The notes beneath the pieces were generated by a model, which was not told where the DNA came from, ran no database searches, and worked only from the letters and a program-made list of their open reading frames with translations. A stretch of 64,000 nt of DNA from Meconema thalassinum (taxonomy: Eukaryota; Arthropoda; Insecta; Orthoptera; Tettigoniidae). Each line of letters opens with the position of its first letter. Positions within the stretch are counted from its first letter, which is position 1. The stretch lies in contig OX336395.1 in NCBI GenBank assembly GCA_946902985.2, positions 16,346,708-16,410,707 of the forward strand, written 5' to 3'. Below, in pieces: positions 44,160-56,110 of the stretch. Position numbers and translations under genes: made by a program.

Positions 44160-44530
44160 ATTTGTTTTTGAACAATGTCCCCATTTGTAATATTAAGAAA
44201 ATCTTCACAGTGCACAATATTTTCAGCAAGGCTAATCAAAGCCACCCATAGTTGTGTTGTATAGTGTTATTACACTTATATGTAATATGATAGCATATTT
44301 TTGACAGAGTTTAGCAAGTAGAATGCATTGTATACAAACGTGCGTTTTTCTTCATGTTTTTCTATCGATTTTCTTACTGGTGTAAAATGTTATCTTTAAG
44401 TCACTCAGTAGACTGAAGAAGGCACTTTTTAAATGTCCCGAAACATGTATCTTTTATAAACCAAGATTTTAACTGTATTGAAAGGGCGGAAAATAAATTT
44501 AAATTTTACTGAATCAATTATGAGCCCGTT
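44160..44530 (+). other. repeat fragment with hammerhead-like motif
   Basis: Non-coding. It contains CTGAAGAAGGCACTTT...CGAAACATGTA at 44413-44449 and ends near a polyadenylation-like AATAAATTTAAATTT. Probably a Penelope-type repeat end. Confidence 0.45.
44413..44449 (+). ncRNA. hammerhead-like core of Penelope-type repeat
   Basis: CTGAAGA (CUGANGA), a weak stem II region, then GAAAC-AT-GTA. It shares core and spacing with the reverse-strand motif at 24950-24982. The stem II pairing here is poor, so the copy may be inactive. Confidence 0.35.
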
Positions 44531-44533
44531 ACT

Positions 44534-46390
44534 TGTTCAATGGAGCTATCATTTAACATTATATTAGAGAAAATTGGTTGTTTCTTTTTATCAACTACCA
44601 TTAATTTTGTCTTCCGAGAATTAATTCTTAGCCCGAATTTTCCTAAGGATTTCCAAAAAACTTTTAACATTCTATTCATTTCACATGCAGAGTTTGCTAA
44701 AAGTGCAATATCATCTGCAAAGCGAATGCTATGAACCTGTAATCCATTTAATGTTAATCCTTTTGTTTTCTCTTTTAATGTATATACTGCAGCTTCTATA
44801 TAGATATTAAAAATATATGGTGATAGAGTACAACCCTGCCTTACACATCTTATTTTTGCTTCCCTACTATTGCCATTAACTGTTATTTCAGTAGTTTGAT
44901 TTTTATATAAGTTCAGAATAAGGCGCCTGTCTTTGCAGTCAATCCCGACTTTGGCAAATGTAAGAAATAAGGTTTTCCAATTGACATTTTCAAATGGCTT
45001 TTCTATATCAATGAATACTATATAGGTTTTTCGATTAACTTCCGGACTTCTTTCGAAAATCTGATGTAATGCTAGGATAACCTCCCTAGTCCCTTTCCAT
45101 ATTCAAAATCCATACTGATCACTATCCAGATGTTGATCAATTTCCTTGCTTAGTCTATCATTGATGATGATCAATAAAACTTCGATGCATGTGAAAGAAT
45201 GGCTAATGTTCTATAATTAGAACATTCACCAGCATTTCCTTTCTTGAGTAGTGTGATTGTTCGAATTTTCATAAAATCAGGAGGTACTATACCATCCTCA
45301 TAGCATCTAGTAATGATTTGAAAAAGGCATTCCTTAATGCTTACATCACAACATTTTAAGAACTCTGCACGAACGTTATCTACACCAGTTGCTTTATTTC
45401 CTTTCAGTTTAGTGAGTGCTGCATAAAACTCTGCTTTAGTTATAGTTGGACCTTTATCATCTTCTTCAATTAGTTCTTCATCTTCTGTATAAAAACTGTC
45501 TGTAATATCTGGTCCATCATAAAAATCTTCAAGGTATTCCTTCCATCGCTCACATACTTTTTAATTTTCAAACAATAGCTTCCCTTTGGAATCCTTAACT
45601 ACGTTTCTTGTGATGCGTTGTAGAGAGCTCAAAGATTTCACTTTAAAATAAGCTTTGTCAGGTTTCCCATTCTTCAGGTCATCCTCAATACCCACCCATA
45701 CCCGCTTCATCCAATTTTCTTTCTCCTGGCGACATTTCCTTGTTATTTGATTCTTTAGAGACTAATACGCTTGAGTGTCTATATTTCTAAATTTGTTCCT
45801 TCATTCAATAAGCTCTAGGATTTCCTGGGTCATCCATTTCTTTTTCGGTTCCAATTTCCATTTGCCTAGTATTTCCGTTGCAGCTGTTTCTAAGCCTTTT
45901 TTATATAATCCCATCCTGAAGTCTCATCCTTAACCAAGTATCTAACATCTTCAAATTTTTGTACTACATTTGGATCCTGAAGCTTATTTAAACACCATCT
46001 CTTTTATCTAAATGCTTCATTCCACTTGAATCTTATATAACATTTAACTGCAACTAGGATGTGATCACTATCAATTTCCGCCCCAGGGTAACTATGGCTG
46101 GCTCTCACTTGTTTCCTATATATTTGTTTAACTATGATGTAGTCAATTTGCAACCTTCTTCTATATCCAGGTGCTATCCAGGTGTAACGTCTTCTCTTGG
46201 GAAATTCGAAACAGGTATAAGTTATTACCATCTCATGTTGCTCACAGAATTCGAGTAATTTTTCTCCTCTCACATTGCCATCACCCTTGTCAAACTTACC
46301 AGCATACTTAACATCATTATGAGAGCCAATGGAAGCATTAAAATAACCCATGAAAATAATGTTTGAATTCTCCTTTACTATGTCGAACAA
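44534..46390 (-). pseudogene. APE-type LINE: endonuclease and reverse transcriptase
   Basis: This non-LTR retrotransposon would nick DNA and copy its own RNA. The endonuclease part (46004-46390) has NIIFMGYFNASIGSHNDVKY, RRRYTWIAPGYRRRLQIDYI and the catalytic SDH in DSDHILVAVK. The RT part (44540-45450, many stops and frame changes) has VRQGCTLSPYIFNIYIEAAV and IRFADDIALLANSA with an intact FADD. The 5' end is interrupted at 46391 by a Helentron-like element, and the protein resumes at 48516-48575 (EEIVEMYDEIEK). Confidence 0.85.
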
Positions 46391-48515
46391 TTAGCCTACT
46401 TTCGATTTTTGCAAAAAATGAAAGTAGACTTATGAGATCAACACAGGGCGAAAAAAGTGTGTCTGTCTGTGTGTGTGTGTGTATGTGTGTGAGTCTGTGT
46501 GTGTGTGTGTGTACTCTGAATGTCTGTCCCCCCCCCTATCAATTCGAACACGGTGAATGCGAATTGAACGAAATTTGGTACAAAGGTAGCACTAGCAAAG
46601 GACACCTCAGTGTCATGTTTTATATCGCCGCCATCTTGACGGAAACGTAATAGCGGCCACACAAATGTTCAAAGCTTAAATCAAATTACGACTAACCTAA
46701 TCATCCGATCTCTACCAAATTTTGTAACAACATACCTTTATGGGGGGAGCATCCTTTGACCAAACTAATAAGTCATCAGCGTAATAGTTTGCGGATGGCG
46801 GCCATCTTTGTGTGAAAATCGATTCCCCCTATTAATTCGAACACGGTGCAACCGAATGGAACGAAATTTGGTACAGAGGTAGTACTAACAAAAGGCACCT
46901 CAGTGTCATGTTTTATATCGCCGCCATCTTGACGGAAACGTAATGGCGGCCACACAAATGTTCAAAGCTTAAATCAAATTACGATTAACCTAATCATACG
47001 ATCTCTACCTAATTTTGCAGCAACATACCTTTATAGAGGAAGCATCCTTTGACCAAATAACTAGGTCATTAGCCTAATAGTTTGCGGATGGCGGCCATCT
47101 TTGTGTGAAAATCAATTCCCCCTATTAATTCAAACACGGTGAAACCAAATGGAACGAAATTTGGTACAGAGGTAGCACTAGCAAAGGGCACTTCAGTGTC
47201 ATGTTTTATATCGCCGCCATCTTGACAGAAACGTAATGGCGGCCGCACGAATGTTCAAAGCTTAAATCAAATTACGATTAACCTAATCATCCGATCTCTA
47301 CCAAATTTTGCAACTACATACCTTTATGGAGGGAGCATCCTTTGACCAATCTAATAGGTTATTAGCCTAATAGTTTGCGGGTGGCGGCCATCTTTATGTC
47401 AAAATGGATTCCCCCTATTAATTCGAACACGGTGGAACCGAATGGAACGAAATTTGGTACAGAGGTAGCACTAGCAAAGGGCACCTCAGTGTCATGTATT
47501 ATATCGCCACCATCTTGACTGAAACGTAATGGCGGCCACACGAATGTTCAAAGCTTAAATCAAATTACGATTAACCTAATCATCCGATCTCTACCAAATT
47601 TTGCAACTACATACCTTTATGGAGGGAGCATCCTTTGACCAATCTAATAGGTCATTCGCCTAATAGTTTGCGGATGGCGGCCATCTTTGTGTCAAAATCG
47701 ATTCTCCCTATTAATTCAAACACGGTGAAACCGAATGGAACGAAATTTGGTACAGAGATAGCATTAGCAAAGGGCATCTCAGTGTCATGATTTATATCGC
47801 CGCCATATTGACAGAAACGTAATGGCGGCCACACAAATGTTCAAAGCTTAAATCAAATTACGTTTAGCCTAATCATCCGATCTCTAGCAAATTTAGCAAC
47901 AACATACCTTTATGGAGGGAGCATCCTTTGACCAAACTAATAGGTCATCAGCCTAATATTTTGCGGATGGCGGCCATCTTTGTGTGAAAATCGATTCCCC
48001 TTATCAATTCGAACACGGTGAAACCGAATGGAACGAAATTTGGTACAGAGGTAGCACTAGCAAAGGGCACCTCAGTGTCATGTTTTATATCACCGCTATC
48101 TTGACGGAAACGTAATCGCGGCCACCCAAATGATAAAAGCTAAAATGTAATTACGACCAACCTAATAATCTAGTCTCTACCAAATTTTGCAACACCATAT
48201 CTTTATGTGAGAAACATATTCAGACCAAACTGCAAGAACATCAGCCCAATAGTTTGCAGATGGTGGCCAAGTATGTGTGCAAATCGATTCCCCCTATCAA
48301 TTCAAACACGGTGAAACCAAATTGAACGAAATTTGGTACAGAGGTAGCACTAGCAAAGGGCACCTCATATTCATGTTTAATATCCCTATAGCACGTTGTA
48401 TTTCAACAAGCTACTTCAACCAACATTCAATCATACTCCTTGAAAAGGACAAGGAGTTATAACAATACCCATGCATTCAGGAGAAAGTAGGCTATATGTT
48501 CTTTACTGAACATCT
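46391..48515 (+). mobile_element. Helentron-like element with about 6-7 units of 293 bp
   Basis: It starts TTAGCCTACTTTCGATTTTT, then AAAGTAGACTTATGAGATCA, a (TG)n tract (46461-46512) and a C run. Units with the landmark CCATCTTGACGGAAACG recur at about 46630, 46925, 47218, 47511, 47808 and 48103. The 3' part holds GAAAGTAGGCTA (48483-48494), the inverted counterpart of the 5' TAGCCTACTTTC. A hairpin ATGTTC-TTTACT-GAACAT and CTTG end at about 48515. Removing it restores the LINE frame. Confidence 0.8.
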
Positions 48516-48600
48516 TGTTTTTCTATTTCATCATACATTTCTACAATTTCTTCATCATCAGAATTTATTTATCCTTCTAATAAAAACATTCAAGCATTAG
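48516..48600 (-). pseudogene. LINE endonuclease fragment, continuation of 44534-46390
   Basis: The reverse strand encodes DDEEIVEMYDEIEK, in the same phase as the endonuclease at 46390 across the Helentron-like insertion. Upstream of about 48600 recognisable endonuclease sequence is lost, consistent with 5' truncation. Confidence 0.7.
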
Positions 48601-49134
48601 TCCTCACACTCATTGTAGGAGAACCTTCCCATCTGTCAGCTCCTGCTTTCTTCAGTATAGAGACAATAGCACACTGTTCGATAAGAAGCTTTTATAACCC
48701 TTCACATACCTATCAAAGATCCAAAGTATTAATAAGCGAAGTAAATTGACCAGATCTTCAGTCGCTATGCATCGTAGCAACTCAATTGGTACATAACTGA
48801 TGACTGGTGGTCCCTAACTACGTAGGTCTTCTAGCGGCCAACCAATTCTGATTCAAATATTAGATCTCCTCTTTTATGCTCAGCGGTTTCCTCTCCTCTT
48901 TCACTTCATTATTCTTGATATTCTTAGCCGTATACAAACGCTCTGTGTGTTCATTCTATCAGTCTACCTTCTATTCTATACCTATTACCGGTTTTCACCT
49001 CAGTCACTAATATTGGAGCACTTAAGCCATCTTTACCCGAAAGAATTCTTAATCTTTCGATAAGCTGCATAAACAATTCCTACTTAAAAACAGTTATAAA
49101 CGTTTGGATATTTCTGTAGTTTCATTTAAGGAGC
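48601..49134. other. unassigned DNA
   Basis: No motif recognised. Confidence 0.4.
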
Positions 49135-49510
49135 ATGTACATCTTGGTCATTTAGCCCCGTGTACTTAGGTTGCATTTTGTATGTTTGAATATTTCTGAT
49201 AACGTGTGAATTCTGATGTCTGTATTAAATTGTGTATTTGGAATCAAGTCTAGCCTTGGGAAGGAGGCGGGTGTGGCCTGAAGTTAAAAACAATCCCCGT
49301 GTTTGCCTGGAGTAAAAGTAGGAAATTTAAAATGAACAGTTCGAGGGTGGCTGGTGAGGAAATCGAGCCCACCTCTTCTCAAATTGGCCTCATGAGGCTA
49401 AATGTACCCAGTCCCAGTCCTCAGACCAGAATTAAAATCCTTGGCAGGGCCAACAACCAAATCCACACCTCCGGTTCAACAGCCAACTATGCTGTAACAA
49501 CACCTTGAGA
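49135..49510 (-). mobile_element. SINE, reverse orientation
   Basis: On the reverse strand: a head with GGTCTGAGGACTGGGACTGG and TAGCCTCATGAGGCCAATTT, a body CCTACTTTTACTCCAGGCAA and a tail AAGTACACGGGGCTAAATGA. This is the same family as 30600-30930. The short forward open frame 49299-49508 is its antisense shadow. Confidence 0.65.
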
Positions 49511-51630
49511 TAGTCATTGCTCATATTTATTCGAACCATTCTCTTCAGCTTTATTGTACTTCATCATTTCCTCAATTTTCAGATGTCTGTTTTCTGCTTT
49601 CTCTATTTCATGTCCATCTTTCGTTCATATTGTAGTATATTCTGAGTGAACCAAAATCTGTACCTTCTACGCGTTCTGTATATTCTTTCCTCTCGGTCAA
49701 TGTTCTCTTCTACAGATTCCTGTTTCAAAGATTCGAGTTCCTGGCATTGGAGTTTTCATCCACTTCATAACAACCAGATTGTAGTCAGAATTTGTGTTGG
49801 CCCCAGAGTACGTTTTGAAATCCCAATTCATACTTAGGAATCTCTACTTGATCACAATGAAATCAATTTATAAACGTCCTATACTTCCTGGTCTCATTCA
49901 AGTGTTTATATTTCTGTTGTGCTTGTTAGAAACTTCTTAGCTATGCCTTATTAGTGATCACTGCAGAATTCTATCAGCCTGCTCAATCGTTCGTATCTTT
50001 CATGCATTCTACATTTCGCCGCTATCTTTTCTTCTCTTCCATTTCTTAACATGGCATTTCAATCTCACTTTTCAACATTTACAATCTGCAGAATTACACC
50101 TTCTGTATTTCTTAGTAGAATTTTATAACTTCTTTATTATCGGTTTGATTGGTAGCCTGCAAGACTTATACTACTCTAATACACGTAGTTTTCGTTCTAA
50201 TTTTAACTACAATAAGCCTATAATGCTCATAATGTTCTACCCACTGGCCAAGTTCCCCAGTCAATATGAGACCTATTTCCCATAACCGTTATTTGATTAT
50301 GAAATAAATATCCTCTAGTCCCCTGGCCAGAAGTCCCATTCTTCCTGCCTGCATACGTCACTAATCCAACACAAATCCAACTTCAACCTATATATTTCTC
50401 ATTTCATGTTCATAAATCTTCCTCTGGATAATCACACTTCTAATATCCATGTTTAAACCAGTAGAATGCCAGACATCCCATGAGTCACCTTTGTAATGTT
50501 AACCCCCTCTCGAGTAGCCCTCGGCTGGAGATCAGAAAGTGGGAGATGTTTATAGCATGATTGAAATTTCACAAAAGAGAAGGGTAACATTACGTAGAAT
50601 TATGCATAGACAGGTGCATTACCTCGGGGAGAACATTATGGCAGCAGTTTCACGTTTCCGTGGGGCAATGGAGGACAAAGTGTGGCTCAGGTAAGCAGAG
50701 GAAGCCAAGGGGTGGTAATTTGGGGCTTTATTTATTATTGTTATAGATGTCTCCACCATCCATGGGACCAGTAAATCATGACTACTCCGGTACTGCCACA
50801 CCCTTTCAAATAAAGTAGTATAAACCAATCAATTACTCATCATATCAAATTTCTACAATTAGTACACACACTACACAATGTTAGCAAAAATGTATTACGA
50901 ACAGATTTTCATGGACCCTGCCACATTGCTGAAAGAACAAAGAACCATATAACATTACATGAAGTATCTGCAAAGCTTCTGTATGAAATATTAAGATACT
51001 GTCAGTCTTCCGAATAATTTAGTCAAAATAATTATATTATATGGTGGCAAATCCACCATTTTGTCTTGCTTCCGTCCCCTAAAGCCTTAAATCTATCAGT
51101 TTGCCTCAACACCTGACGAAGCGCGGTGGACAAATGGCCTGGGGGTGGACGATATACATAGGTGGTTCTAACGGGAGGCGGTACTCGTGAGAAGAAGCTC
51201 CGAAAGGAGTCAAGAGATGCCGAGAGAATCTCAAGAAAGTCCCAAAAGCTAATGCTAGGTCTCGTAAGGTCTAGAATTTCAAATCCACCTGGAAAGGCCG
51301 AACTATCTCTCCAAATATGTAAGGACGCCACCCAGCAAAGATCAGTGATGCGTGTACGACGGTACAGTCAGTCAACAAAGTGGGCTAAAGCGAATCAGCG
51401 AGTCAGTCGAGTGTGACATAGCAGTTAAGTACACATACTTTTATGCGAGAAGACAACAGACACGCTGCTAATGTTTCATCTTTGTGCAGGAATATTCCGA
51501 GAGGTGCAGAAGGCCGAGGCCCTACTTTCGGCGTGGATAGGATAAGAGGACACGAGAGACTACCACAGCGGGGTTCCGTGGCTCTAGTGGTCAATCATTA
51601 TGCGACACAGCGGTAAGTACTGGCGTTCTG
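49511..51630. other. unassigned DNA
   Basis: No supported gene or repeat. The overlapping open frames at 51032-51331 (reverse) and 51162-51416 (forward) have no motif I recognise. Confidence 0.4.
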
Positions 51631-51794
51631 CCAGCTCTGCAAGTTTTCACCGCAGCCAGCCACCGCTCTGTGGCGATCTCCCGGACTCCTCCCTAAGCTA
51701 ACCCGCGCGTTACCAGCTCTGCAAGTTTTCACCGCAGCCAGCTAGCGCTCCGTGGCGGTCTCCCGGACTCCTCCCTAAGCTATCCTGCGCGTTA
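51631..51794. repeat. 82-bp tandem duplication at the LINE 3' end
   Basis: Two copies start with CCAGCTCTGCAAGTTTTCAC (51631 and 51713), differing at a few sites. They begin immediately after the LINE ORF stop on the reverse strand and so probably form its 3' untranslated region. Confidence 0.85.
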
Positions 51795-53603
51795 CCATCT
51801 CTCGTCATTTACTGTGTTCCAGCACACTCCTCTTTCCTCCACACTCTTCTTCACTCCTTTTGTCCATCTGTCCCTTGGTCTTCCCCTTGGCCTCATTCCC
51901 GTCATTTCCATTCCAAACATCTTCTTCGGTATCCTCTCCTCTTGCATCCTTCTCACATGTCCATACCATTGTAGCCTAGATCGCTCTATTCTATTTTGCA
52001 ATGGTTCCTCTCTTACTATCTCTCTGACTCTCTCCTTCCTTACTCTGTCCATTTTTGTCACTCCTACCCTAGTCCTCTGGAACTTCATCTCTACTGCTCG
52101 TATTTTATTCTTGTCCCTTTCCTTCATCACCCATGTTTCTGAACCATATGTCAAAATTGGCACAAAGTAGGTCTTGTAGATGATTCCTTTACATTTTTGT
52201 GGTACATCTTTATTCCATAACATCCCCCTAACACTCTTGAAAAATCCATCTGCGCACCTTCCCCTTTCATTTATTTCCATCCTATTGCCTCCCTTTTCTT
52301 CAATTATGCTTCCCAAGTACTTGAAGCATTCTACTTTCTGCAACTGCTGTCCTCCAAGTGTTATGCCCATATCCAGTCTGTTCTTCTTCCTCGTTGTGAT
52401 GACCACTTCACTCTTTTGTGCTGAGAACTTCATCCCATATGATAACACTACCTTCTCCCACTCATCTAATTGCTCTTGTACTTCTTCCTCATCCGCTCCC
52501 CATACCAGAAGGTCATCAAACAACATTGCCTTCATTTTCCTTTCCCCAATGCTATTTACCACTTTTCGTATGATTTCGTCCATCACCACTATAAATAACA
52601 GGGGTGAGAGGGCACTTCCCTGTTTCAGACCACTCTCCAGTTGAAACCATTCCGTTCTCTCTCTTCCCACTTTTACACAGCTTTTGCTTCCCTCGTACAT
52701 TGCTTTCACTCTTGCCACTGTCTCCTTGTTCACTGCTTTTGCTCTCATTGTTTCCCATATCTTGTTTCTATTAATACTACCATATGCTTTCTCAATATCC
52801 AAGAAGGTCATCACCAGATCTTTCCCATATTCATAATGGTGTTCTTGTAGCTGTCTTATTGCAAAGATGAGGTCAACTGTTGACCTTCCTGGCCTGAATC
52901 CATACTGTTCTTCCCTCAGCCCATCTTCAACTTCTGTCCGAATTCTTCTCTCCAGTACCTTCTCAAATATTTTGGCGCAGTGGCACATGAGTGTAATTCC
53001 CCTGTAGTTCTTGCATTCCTTCCTACTTCCCTTTTTAAATATGGGTATTACTATCCCTCTTTTCCAGTCCTCTGGTATTTTCTTCTCCCTCCATATCACT
53101 TTCATTACTCGAAAGAGCCACTGTGTTCCTATCACCCCTGCTGCTCTCACCATCTCCACACTCACTTCGTCTATTCCCGGTGCCTTTCCCCCTTTCATCT
53201 TCTTTAATGCTTCCTCCACTTCTTTCCATGTCAATTCCTTCTCGGAAATGTCTTGGTCACTGTCTGTCTCTTCCTCCACAATGTCCACTACGCTGGTTTT
53301 AGTTGGATTTAGGAGTTCCTTGAAGTATTCTCTCCAGATAACCTTTACTTCTTCCATATGTTCGACCTCCTTTCCATTCCTGTCCACCATTCTGACATTT
53401 TCCCCTGTATCTCTTCTCTTTGCCTTTATCATTCCATACAACACTTTCTTACTGCCATCACAGTCCTCCTCCACCATTTCTGTCCATTTCTCCAGCCATT
53501 TCTTTTTCTCTTCCTTCACTACTTCTCCTGCTTCTTTCTTCCGCTCTTGGTATTCTTCTCTTATTCTGTCTGTCCTGTTGGAACCATTTCCTGAATGCTT
53601 CAT
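51792..53603 (-). pseudogene. LINE reverse transcriptase, 603-codon open frame with damaged active site
   Basis: This is the longest open frame in the window. Order: polar, coiled-coil-like N-terminus (EEYQERKKEAGEVVKEEKKK), then RT with GGKAPGIDEVSVEMVRAAGV, WKRGIVIPIFKKGSRKECKN, YRGITLMCHCAKIFEKVLER, EEQYGFRPGRSTVDLIFAIR and motif A MTFLDIEKAYGSINRNKIWE. SGLKQGSALSPLLFIVVMDE and ECFKYLGSIIEEKGG follow. The C-terminal region ends in WYGHVRRMQEERIPKK and PRGRPRDRWTKGV. Where FADD is expected the frame reads KAMLFDDLLVWG: one codon is missing, so the catalytic box is altered. The upstream part continues in another frame at 53778-53458. Confidence 0.93.
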
Positions 53604-54104
53604 TTTTCTTTTTCACTGCTTCCTTAGTTCTGGGGTTCCACCATGGTGTTTCCTTCCACCTTTTCTTTCCACTAGTTCTGCCACACACGACTTCCGCTGC
53701 TTCTACTAACACGTCCTTGAACCTATTCCATGCTTCTTCACCTGTTTTCGGATCATCCTTCGGTAATTTGTTCCTCACTAATATCTGGAACTTCTCCTTA
53801 ATTCCATCCTCCTTCAGCTTCCATGTCCTTATTCTTCTTTCTTGGTTCTCAGTTTTTCCTCTTTTCCTTCAGTCCTCTCACCTTGGCGACCAGCAGACGG
53901 TGGTCACTGTCCAAGGCTTCTGAAGGTATTACCCTTATATCCGTGATACTCTTCTTTGTCTCCTTCCCCCATAGAATGTAGTCCACCACTGATTTCCTAG
54001 TCAAATCCCTGCTGTACCAAGTAATTTTATGGCTCTCTCTCTTCTTGTACCATGTGTTTCCAACCATTAGCCCATTTATCTTGCACAGTTCCAACAATCT
54101 CTCT
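53458..54104 (-). pseudogene. LINE endonuclease end and linker, same element
   Basis: 53849-54097 encodes ERLLELCKINGLMVGNTWYK, HKITWYSRDLTRKSVVDYIL and the endonuclease catalytic SDH in EALDSDHRLLVAKV. 53458-53778 encodes the linker (EEAWNRFKDVLVEAAEVVCG, KRWKETPWWNPRTKEAVKKK), joined by a frameshift near 53580 to the RT frame. A hAT at 54105 interrupts the endonuclease. Confidence 0.9.
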
Positions 54105-54155
54105 CATACCTGCCAACCTCTCAAAGTGAAAAATCGGGAGATTCGACGCGGCGCC

Positions 54156-54176
54156 GGGGGGGGGGGGGGGGGGGGG
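54156..54176. repeat. run of 21 G
   Basis: An uninterrupted G homopolymer lies inside the left end of the hAT, embedded in GGCGCC...CGGCGGCG. Its true length may be affected by sequencing error. Confidence 0.9.
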
Positions 54177-54413
54177 CGGCGGCGAGGGGGGATGCAACAT
54201 AATACATACACAGGCTAAGACATTGCAGCAAATATATAAGTATATTAGTTACACTATTTATTAAACTGTACATGACTAACATGATATGACATCCCAGTTT
54301 ACAAATGTACTTAAGACTGAGTAATTTTAAATTCTCACTAGTCTATCAAACAAGCATGCCTTTCTTTCGACCACACTCAGGCATACAAAACTACTGACGT
54401 ATCGAAGATCATA

Positions 54414-54611
54414 TTATTGGTCGTAGTTGTAGGTGACTGAGGCTGATTTTGCCCTCTTCAAAAAGGTCTTGCTATATTCTTGCTCAAAACACTTCCCTTT
54501 CTGAATCGACTTCCGAGTTATAAGTTTGTCCAAAGTCTTGTCAGAGAGAGATGACCTGAACATCCTCTCACACTCTGCATTACTATGCGGAATGGTCAGA
54601 ATGGAAAGCAT
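54414..54611 (-). pseudogene. hAT transposase C-terminal fragment
   Basis: The reverse strand reads MLSILTIPHSNAECERMFRS then SSLSDKTLDKLITRKSI. 'IPHSNAxxERxFS...' is the hAT dimerisation-domain hallmark. The rest of the transposase cannot be found; 54650-55120 and 56700-57240 show only stray frames. Confidence 0.85.
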
Positions 54612-55189
54612 AACTTGAGTACCCCACCACTACATATCATTTGGCCTACCAGTGCCCACTTCACATCAATTCTCTCTTCTTCTTCAATAGATGTCAAGTT
54701 GGAAGTTACAGAATTGGGAATGTAAAGCATCCATTTCCTCATTAAAATTGTCTTGAGTGTCTGTTAACATGCTAGGAAATTTATTTACAAAAAACTTAAT
54801 TTTGGAAAATGAAATGTCCCCCTTTCCACTATGCGAGATACTGAAATCACACCTACAGACACTACAAAATGCAAATGTTGCGCCTCTTCTTGACTCGTTA
54901 TATGTGGAATCATGGTGTCTACTGTAAGGATGAAGTAAAAATTAGTTACTTTTTAGCTACCTTTTAGTTAACTTTAGTTACCTTTGAATTCAAGATACAT
55001 CTGCGGTCTGCAAGCAAATGGGCTCATCATGCGGTGGAGAAAGACAGCAATGAACTGTGTTTAAAGCGGTAAATACAATTCACTTAGGGAGTTACAAAAA
55101 AAAAAATAATAATAAATAAATACTAGATATTTATTATCAAATGAGTTGTTTCAGCTAATATGTCGTCTTGTGCACAAGGCGTTTTTATA

Positions 55190-56110
55190 ATTGCCAAGAG
55201 GTTGCTCTGCTCTTGACCGTGGCGAGATTTCCTTTGTCCCCGCGGTAGGTCACGAAGAAATTTATGGGACGTTACGTGATTGTAACCGAATTCTGTCTTC
55301 ACAGTCAAGTACGGCGAACTTTCGAGATGTTACACGATCGGCGCTGGTCTCACCCGTTTGTCGAGATTCCTGTTGTTTTCGCGATAGAACACTGATAAAT
55401 ATCGCGATTTAATAATCGGTGTCACTTTTAGTCGTTCGACGAGATTTCCATTGTCCTTGAGGTCGGGCGCGAGGAAATATAGCATTATTATGCAATCGGC
55501 GCCACTTGCTGTCCGTTTGACAAGAATACAGTTGTCCTCGTCATTGAATGTTGAGAAATATCGCGATGTATCGCAATCGCTGCCGCTCTCGGCCGTTTTA
55601 CGAGATTCAAGTTGTCCTCGTGATATTATGCATACCGCGCCGCAACCGGCCGTTGAACGATTGTCTATTCGTCCTGACAGAATGGTGGATGCAAGCTCAG
55701 GGTTGGGCATGGTTAAAATTCACGAGTAGTTATGGACAAGTTGTATGGCCGGCGCCGTGATTCCCGCTGTCCCTATGTTGTGGTTGGGAGCTCATCAGTT
55801 CAGGGTAGATCACGAGGAGAAATTAGTATCGCGACGCTACTTAGGCTGTCATTTCAAAGTGGGTAGATGCACTTCTCGCTCCCCGTACGCTTTTAAGTAT
55901 ACAGTCATGGGAAAAGTAGCGAGTAGGTTTCGGAATGTTTCGAGATTGGTGCCCAATCATCTTTGACGGGATTCCCGCAGACCTCGTGGTCACAAGTTCA
56001 CGATAGGGGACGGGTTTTATGATTTTACGCTACTGACGTCGATCTCGGTCCATTTGACGAGATTCCCGCAGGCAAGTCGTGCGGTCATCCGGCCGTCTTG
56101 AGTATGAATG
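55190..56110. repeat. diverged tandem repeats of about 80-100 bp inside the hAT
   Basis: Landmarks 'CGAGATTYC', 'GTTGTCCTCG' and 'GAAATATMGC' recur about every 80-100 bp (for example near 55223, 55361, 55438, 55600, 56060), with another copy near 56634. On the reverse strand they give an open frame (55330-55710) with a roughly 28-residue repeat (NLVERLKVTPIIKSRYLSVF / NLDKRVRPAPIV). Copies are well diverged. Confidence 0.65.

Noticed and set aside
46438..46662. Peptide conserved between 293-bp units (DGGDIKHDTEV...VFELIG)
   Set aside because: It recurs because the DNA unit recurs. 293 is not a multiple of three and frames break between units, so coding selection is unlikely.
51032..51416. 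Pair of overlapping open frames on both strands
   Set aside because: Neither carries a motif and they shadow each other; no evidence for a gene.
53011..53923. Long forward-strand frames (up to 232 codons)
   Set aside because: They are antisense shadows of the reverse-strand LINE coding region and are rich in Ser/Phe/Leu as expected for such shadows.
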